DNA of 64,000 bases, from NCBI RefSeq assembly GCF_000426625.1, contig NZ_KE384547.1, positions 666,986 through 730,985 on the forward strand. The letters run 5' to 3'. The position numbers and the translations under genes were made by a program. A model generated the notes under the pieces. The model had not been told where the DNA came from, made no database searches, and saw only the letters and a list, made by a program, of their open reading frames with translations. This document shows, in pieces, positions 60,013 to 64,000 of the stretch (within the stretch, counting starts at the first letter, position 1; every line of letters begins with the position of its first letter). This DNA is from Psychrilyobacter atlanticus DSM 19335 (lineage in GTDB: Bacteria; Fusobacteriota; Fusobacteriia; Fusobacteriales; Fusobacteriaceae).

Positions 60013-60666
60013 GTGAGTTTTATAGTAGCAGTAGATGGTCCGGCGGGTTCTGGAAAGAGTACAATATCAAAGATGGTAGCAGAAAAATATAGATTAACTT
60101 ATTTAGATACAGGGGCTATGTATAGAATGATAGCTTTTACATCTATAAGGGATGGAGTAGATCTAGATGATATAGCAGAGGTAGTAAACTTATTGGATAA
60201 AGTAAATATCGATATGAAAGATGGTAAGTTTTATGTGGACGGACATGATGTGAGTTTAGAAATAAGAACTCCAGAGGTCACTGCAATAGTATCTAAAGTA
60301 GCTGCTATAAGAGAGGTAAGGGTAAAATTAGTAGATCTTCAAAGAAAAATATCAGAAGGAAAGGATGTTATCTTAGATGGAAGAGACATAGGGACTGTGG
60401 TATTTACAAATGCAGATCTTAAAATATTTTTAGTGGCATCACCAGAGGAAAGAGCCAAGAGAAGAGTTTTGGATTTTAAAAACAAAGGAATAGATGAAAA
60501 TTTTGAAGACGTTTTAAGTGAGATCATTAGACGGGATGAATTTGATTCTAATAGAAAGGAAAGTCCATTAAAGAAAGCTGAAGATGCTGTAGAGATAGAT
60601 ACAAGCTTTATGAATATAGATGAAGTGGTAGGAGCTATATCGGAATTGGTAGAAAAGAAAAAATAA
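60013..60666 (+). CDS. cmk: Cytidylate kinase
   Basis: CMP/dCMP kinase supplies CDP and dCDP. The 217-aa protein starts at GTG 60013 with AGGAG upstream and has the P-loop GPAGSGKST (residues 9-17), YLDTGAMYR, DGRDIGTVVF and RRDEFDSNRKESPL. ispH and rpsA, which often follow cmk, are absent; repeat DNA follows instead. Confidence 0.95.
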   Translation: MSFIVAVDGPAGSGKSTISKMVAEKYRLTYLDTGAMYRMIAFTSIRDGVDLDDIAEVVNLLDKVNIDMKDGKFYVDGHDVSLEIRTPEVTAIVSKVAAIREVRVKLVDLQRKISEGKDVILDGRDIGTVVFTNADLKIFLVASPEERAKRRVLDFKNKGIDENFEDVLSEIIRRDEFDSNRKESPLKKAEDAVEIDTSFMNIDEVVGAISELVEKKK

Positions 60667-60703
60667 TTGACAATGGAAAAATGAAAACAAGAGAAGAGAT
60701 AAA

Positions 60704-60960
60704 AAAACTAGTCACGAATTACACGAAGAAACATTAGTTGAAAGTAGCTAGTTGAAAATTAAAAGATTTAGTCGCAGATTACGCAGAGAGAAGCAGATTA
60801 AAAATAATAAAAGATCTTGGACACGGAGATACACAGAGGGAAAAGAGAGTTACACGGAGGAAACAAGAATTTCTTAGTGATCTCTTTAGATACTTTGGTG
60901 ATAGCCCTAGCGACTACTTGGTGAGCTTCGTGTAAGGTATTTAATCTTAAAAATTTGTAT
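60704..60960. repeat. Word-like inverted repeat cluster (RB type), second copy, left part
   Basis: GTCACGAATTACACGAAG near 60712, AGTCGCAGATTACGCAGAG near 60770, GGACACGGAGATACACAGAG near 60817, and TTCTTAGTGATC and GAGCTTCGTGTAAGG near 60872-60940. These repeat the words of 57516-57805. The cluster lies in an 848-bp stretch after cmk in which no gene is seen. Confidence 0.75.
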
Positions 60961-60980
60961 AATCGGTATCAAAGAGAAAG

Positions 60981-61280
60981 TTCTAAAGAGTCCCTCTTTA
61001 ATACGGGTTCATTTCAGATATGCGAATATTTTATTTTTCTCTAATAACATTAGAAAAAAATAAAAATGCAGCAAAAGAAACAGAGGAAAAAAATTAACAC
61101 TTCCTCGTTAGGCTTCCCTTAAGTGGGAAGCAGAAGCTATAACCATTTGATGTTATAGCGGTAAGTCAAAGGTAATATCCGTCTTTTTTCAGCTACAGTC
61201 CTCATTTCACTGTGGAACTTATCCTGTTGTACGACTGAGTAAAATATATACTGAGAAGTAGAGTAACATCTAGAAAAAGG
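60981..61280 (+). repeat. Dispersed hairpin repeat, RA family copy, nested between RB blocks
   Basis: It starts GTTCTAAAGAGTCCCTCTTT with TAATACGGGTTCATTTC, but hairpin 2 is interrupted by about 70 nt of AT-rich DNA before GAAACAGAGG. It then has AGCTACAGTCCTCA, GTACGACTGAG and the end TAACATCTAGAAAAAGG. RB-type words lie on both sides. Confidence 0.82.
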
Positions 61281-61329
61281 AATAACTTCAAAATTAAACA
61301 AGATTATAACCAAGAAAAACTAAGACTTC

Positions 61330-61495
61330 AGTGCTGCAGCAAGAGAGTATATTCTTCGTGTAATTCGTGACAAAAAGAAGGTTTTATTAAAAGATTATCT
61401 GTTATTTCTTAGTGAGCTTTGTGTAAGGGGTTTAAAGATCTATAGAATCTGTGTTAATCAGAATTAGATTTGTGTAATCTGCGTCAAAAGAGAAA
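61330..61495. repeat. Word-like inverted repeat cluster (RB type), second copy, right part
   Basis: CTTCGTGTAATTCGTGAC near 61356 and TGTGTAATCTGCGTC near 61471 are the reverse-complement partners of the left-part words at 60712 and 60770. CAGTGCTGCAGCAAG and TTCTTAGTGAGC also match other RB blocks. The cluster runs into the apparent N-terminus of the next reading frame. Confidence 0.75.
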
Positions 61496-61514
61496 GAAAT
61501 TGATTTGTGGAGGG

Positions 61515-62531
61515 GTGAGTGGGATAAATAAAAAGATTGTATATGGAATAGGAATAATATCTATCCTGATAATAGCTGTATTATTTAAATGGCATAGCGG
61601 GAATAAGTATGAAAAACAGATAAAGTTACAGGAAGATATGGCTTTAGAAAAAATAATAAAGGAAGTGAATGATTATTCTATTATAAGTGGAAAATCTATT
61701 GAAGAGGATGGAATAAAATATACATTCGATCTGAAAAAAGGAGTAAACTTAGACATAGAGAGCGGTGCCTTACAGATGAAGGAAGTTTCAAAAGGGGATC
61801 AAAAGGAGATCATTTATAGTGATTCTAAGGGAAATGAAAAATTGATCCTGGAGATAAATTATTTTACTCCTCCTAAATTAGCCATATTAATAGATGATGT
61901 AGGGATGAATACAAAGACTACAACTTATTTTAAAAAAATAGATAAGCCTTTGAGTTTTGCGACTATCCCATATCTGCCTAAGACCAACCAGGCAACTAAA
62001 ATATTAAAGGATGCAGGATTTGAAGTTATCCTGCATATGCCTATGGAAGGGTCCAATGACATTTTGAATAGAAGGACTGTGGGACTTATAAAACCATCTA
62101 TGACTGAAAAAGAAATCTATGATAAATTTGATGGTGCAATAGAGAATCTAGGAGCAGTGAAGGGATTTAATAATCATATGGGATCTAGGTTTACAAATGA
62201 CCCGGAAAAAATGAGATCACTTTTGTCATATGTAAAGAAGAAAGAGATGTTTTTTATAGATTCTAATACCAACAGCAAGAGAGAGGGGTATAAGATAGCT
62301 AAGGAATTGGATATTCCTACTTACTATACATCTTATTTTATAGATAATTCCCATAAGAAGGAAGACATTATGGAAGCTATAAAGGTATCTGTAAGATTAG
62401 CAGTGGAAAGAGATAAAGTATTAGTGATTGGTCACTATAGAAAGGAAACGGCAGAAGCTATATATGAAATGTTGGATTATATAGAAGATGAAGGTGTAGA
62501 ATTAGTGTCGATCAGTGAAGTATTAGAATAA
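61515..62531 (+). CDS. Divergent polysaccharide deacetylase family protein
   Basis: The protein has an N-terminal TM (about residues 7-24), a short extracytoplasmic linker and a C-terminal divergent polysaccharide deacetylase domain (YibQ-like, DUF610): LAILIDDVGMN, HMPMEGS, NNHMGSRFT, FIDSNTN and VIGHYRKET. It probably acts on a cell-wall or surface glycan. The start is unsure: GTG 61515 sits on GGAGG, while an upstream TTG at 61470 would translate repeat DNA (residues CNLRQK). I use the GTG. Confidence 0.8.
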   Translation: MSGINKKIVYGIGIISILIIAVLFKWHSGNKYEKQIKLQEDMALEKIIKEVNDYSIISGKSIEEDGIKYTFDLKKGVNLDIESGALQMKEVSKGDQKEIIYSDSKGNEKLILEINYFTPPKLAILIDDVGMNTKTTTYFKKIDKPLSFATIPYLPKTNQATKILKDAGFEVILHMPMEGSNDILNRRTVGLIKPSMTEKEIYDKFDGAIENLGAVKGFNNHMGSRFTNDPEKMRSLLSYVKKKEMFFIDSNTNSKREGYKIAKELDIPTYYTSYFIDNSHKKEDIMEAIKVSVRLAVERDKVLVIGHYRKETAEAIYEMLDYIEDEGVELVSISEVLE

Positions 62532-62561
62532 AAAAGGTAACGAAAGGAATTTGGAGGAGAG

Positions 62562-63449
62562 ATGAAAAAGAGAGAGAGTAGTGTAAAGGGTTATACCATG
62601 GTGTTTGCTTCTACAATGTTTTTTTATATAATGACTTTATTTGTAAAGTTGATAACAAAGGATGGTAGGATACCCAGCACAGAGGTAACATTTTTTAGAT
62701 TTTTAATCGGATTTATAATGGTAAATATCGGTCTTATGAAAACAGGATATAAAATTAAAATGGTAAATAAAAAAGCGGTATTGGGTAGAGGTTTTTTTAC
62801 AGCCTTAGCAATATTATTATTTTTCATGGTGATAGAATATTCTACTACAACCAAGGCAAACATATATAATTTGACATACCCTATATTTGTCACGATATTT
62901 GGACCTCTTTTATTAAAAGATGAAAGGTGGACAGTAAAAAACATTATAGGAGTAGGCATAGCTTTTGTAGGAATATTCCTGATATCCGGATTGGCTCTGG
63001 GAGTTGTCAGCTGGGTAGATGGATTGGGATTATTTATGGGATTTGTAGCAGCAATTGGGATAATAGCCCTAAGAAAAGCTCGGATAACAGATAGTTCTAG
63101 TACGATTTTATTTTACCTGATGAGTATAGGGATGATTATGACCTTGATTCCATTTGGACATCAATTTAAGGTGCCGACTTCTAGAGAAGGGATGCTTTTA
63201 TTGGGAATGGGAGTATTTTCATACCTAGGACAATATACTGTAACCAATGGATTTAAATATGTGAAAGCATTGGAGGGTAGTTTGATATCTTCTAGTAGAA
63301 TATTTGTAGCTGCCATATGTGGAATCTTATTTTTAGGAGAACCATTCAGTACTGCTATAGTTGGCGGAGGAAGTCTGATATTTATAGGAATAGTATTGGT
63401 TAGTGTAAAGGGAAAAGAGAAAAAACAGTTAAAAATAAAAAAATTATAA
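62562..63449 (+). CDS. DMT-superfamily (EamA) transporter
   Basis: This 295-aa protein has about ten TM segments in two EamA repeats, with typical segments EVTFFRFLIGF, NIYNLTYPIFVTIFGPLLLKDE in the first half and ALEGSLISSSRIFVAAICGILFLGEP in the second. It exports or imports small metabolites; the substrate is unknown. It starts 31 bp after the deacetylase gene, with TGGAGGAGAG upstream, so the two are probably co-transcribed. Confidence 0.92.
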   Translation: MKKRESSVKGYTMVFASTMFFYIMTLFVKLITKDGRIPSTEVTFFRFLIGFIMVNIGLMKTGYKIKMVNKKAVLGRGFFTALAILLFFMVIEYSTTTKANIYNLTYPIFVTIFGPLLLKDERWTVKNIIGVGIAFVGIFLISGLALGVVSWVDGLGLFMGFVAAIGIIALRKARITDSSSTILFYLMSIGMIMTLIPFGHQFKVPTSREGMLLLGMGVFSYLGQYTVTNGFKYVKALEGSLISSSRIFVAAICGILFLGEPFSTAIVGGGSLIFIGIVLVSVKGKEKKQLKIKKL

Positions 63450-63491
63450 TTGAAGTGTGTACTGTTAGTTAAGAATAGAAATTAAAGTCAA

Positions 63492-63688
63492 GTTCTAAGG
63501 GTTCCGCCCTTAACTGGGTTCATTTCTCAGCTTGATCTGAGAAACGGAACCAAAGAGGATCAAGAAGATTTATAAAGGTCTTAATGAGTAAGTCACAATC
63601 GTTATTGTAGAAACAGTACTGCTGAAGTGGAACGACTATAAACTTCGGTTTTGAAAATCTAAATATCTAGGATAACATCTAGAAAAAG
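63492..63688 (+). repeat. Dispersed hairpin repeat, RA family copy
   Basis: Hairpin 1 is AAGGG-TTCCG-CCCTT (63497-63511). Hairpin 2 is GGTTC-AT-TTCTCAG with CTGAGAA-ACG-GAACC (63517-63551). The 3' half with CAGTACTGCTGAAG and CGACTATAAACTTCGG matches the minus-strand copy near 1 kb. It ends TAACATCTAGAAAAAG. Confidence 0.85.
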
Positions 63689-63739
63689 AAATTAAGTTTA
63701 AAAGGAAAATCAGATTCCTATGATAGAGCAGGATTTTTT

Positions 63740-63824
63740 TAATTAGTGTAAATTGATGGCAAAAAAAGAGTGTGACATTTTTCTTAGTGTGCTCTCTAGA
63801 TTTTCCTTTGTGAGCTTAGTGTAA
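63740..63824. repeat. Word-like repeats (RB type) between two RA copies
   Basis: TTCTTAGTGTGCTCTCTAGA and GTGAGCTTAGTGTAAG resemble the words near 60872-60940 and 61409. There is no gene here. Confidence 0.55.
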
Positions 63825-64000
63825 GTTCTAAGGGTGTCACCCTTAACGGACTCTATTTACTTTTTATCTGAAAAAGAAATAGAGGAAAGAAAAGCAGAAA
63901 TTTTGAAAATGGCTTTTAAGTAGAATATAGAATAGCTGCGAGCTTTTGAGCTACAGTCCTCACTTCGTTGTGGAACTTAATTTGTATATCGCTCTTGGTA
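63825..64000 (+). repeat. Dispersed hairpin repeat, RA family copy, cut by the window end
   Basis: Hairpin 1 is AAGGG-TGTCA-CCCTT (63830-63844). Hairpin 2 is CTCTATTT-A-CTTTTT with AAAAAGAAATAGAG (63851-63884). GCAGAAATTTTGAAAATGGC and AACTTAATTTGTATATCGCT match the copy at 58751. The 3' end lies outside the window. Confidence 0.85.

Noticed and set aside
59798-60016. 72-codon frame between hslV and cmk
   Set aside because: It overlaps the end of hslV, runs through palindromic repeat DNA, has no ribosome site and gives a composition unlike a protein.
61470-61514. Upstream TTG start for the polysaccharide deacetylase-like gene
   Set aside because: The added residues are a translation of an RB repeat word (TGTGTAATCTGCGTC), so this is likely not coding.
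1-64000. tRNA or rRNA genes
   Set aside because: I looked for T-loop-like GGTTCRAxTCC strings with cloverleaf flanks and for conserved rRNA stretches and saw none.

Overview
The window looks like a chromosome segment from a free-living Fusobacteriota bacterium (Ilyobacter/Propionigenium/Psychrilyobacter type). This is inferred from gene content, not from a search. The DNA is AT-rich. It mixes Firmicute-like genes (rny, ymdB, yqeH, asp23/amaP, prp, a bL27 with a cleavable N-terminus, trmFO, a CodV/ClpQ-like xer-hslV pair) with genes of a two-membrane envelope (LolA-like carrier, predicted outer-membrane barrels, lipoproteins, an O-antigen ligase-like protein). I saw no tRNA, rRNA, CRISPR array, prophage or complete insertion sequence.

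Layout. 0-6.5 kb: mostly minus-strand genes, including a degenerate UDG-like protein, a WalJ-like hydrolase, flavodoxin, TcdA and the citrate lyase maturation set citC-citX-citG. 6.7-15.1 kb: a signalling block with a degenerate-GGDEF/EAL protein, then a 1313-residue hybrid kinase, CheR, CheB and a REC-GGDEF protein in one operon without a chemoreceptor. 15.2-24.1 kb: a 37-codon ORF ending in a terminator, an FAD protein, dnaE, an AccB-like protein lacking the biotinyl lysine, accC, the asp23/amaP set and nusB. 24.2-28.1 kb: an aldo/keto reductase, a sensor kinase and an ArsR regulator.

28.2-34.4 kb is a nine-gene, nearly gapless minus-strand operon (peptidase T-like, mreC, lolA, recO, a PTS IIA, nrdR, a DUF368 lipid-carrier translocase, a DivIC/FtsB protein, glpX). 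34.6-36.4 kb holds an O-antigen ligase-like gene. 36.4-44.3 kb carries yqeH, prmA, surE, ymdB, rny, an STAS/anti-sigma kinase pair with a lipoprotein, and miaA. 44.3-48.3 kb holds two successive outer-membrane protein plus small lipoprotein cassettes with conserved leaders. 48.3-51.2 kb is the rplU-prp-rpmA-obgE operon, interrupted by a DUF559 nuclease gene flanked by 30-bp inverted hairpin repeats. 51.6-54.7 kb encodes a putative sensory [FeFe]-hydrogenase system (2Fe-2S protein, HydS-like protein, SpoIIE/PP2C phosphatase). 55-63.5 kb carries a YqhQ-like protein, trmFO, a tyrosine recombinase, hslV without hslU, cmk, a divergent polysaccharide deacetylase and a DMT transporter.

The 54.7-64 kb end, with outliers near 1 kb and 25.3 kb, is full of dispersed non-coding repeats of at least three kinds. 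The main kind has two hairpins whose stems change sequence but keep pairing. The other is made of short word-like blocks in inverted orientation. The most interesting points are the DUF559 cassette, the covarying hairpin repeats, the AccB-like protein without its lysine, the CheR/CheB-coupled hybrid kinase, and a possible path from hydrogenase sensor through phosphatase to the STAS partner-switch proteins.
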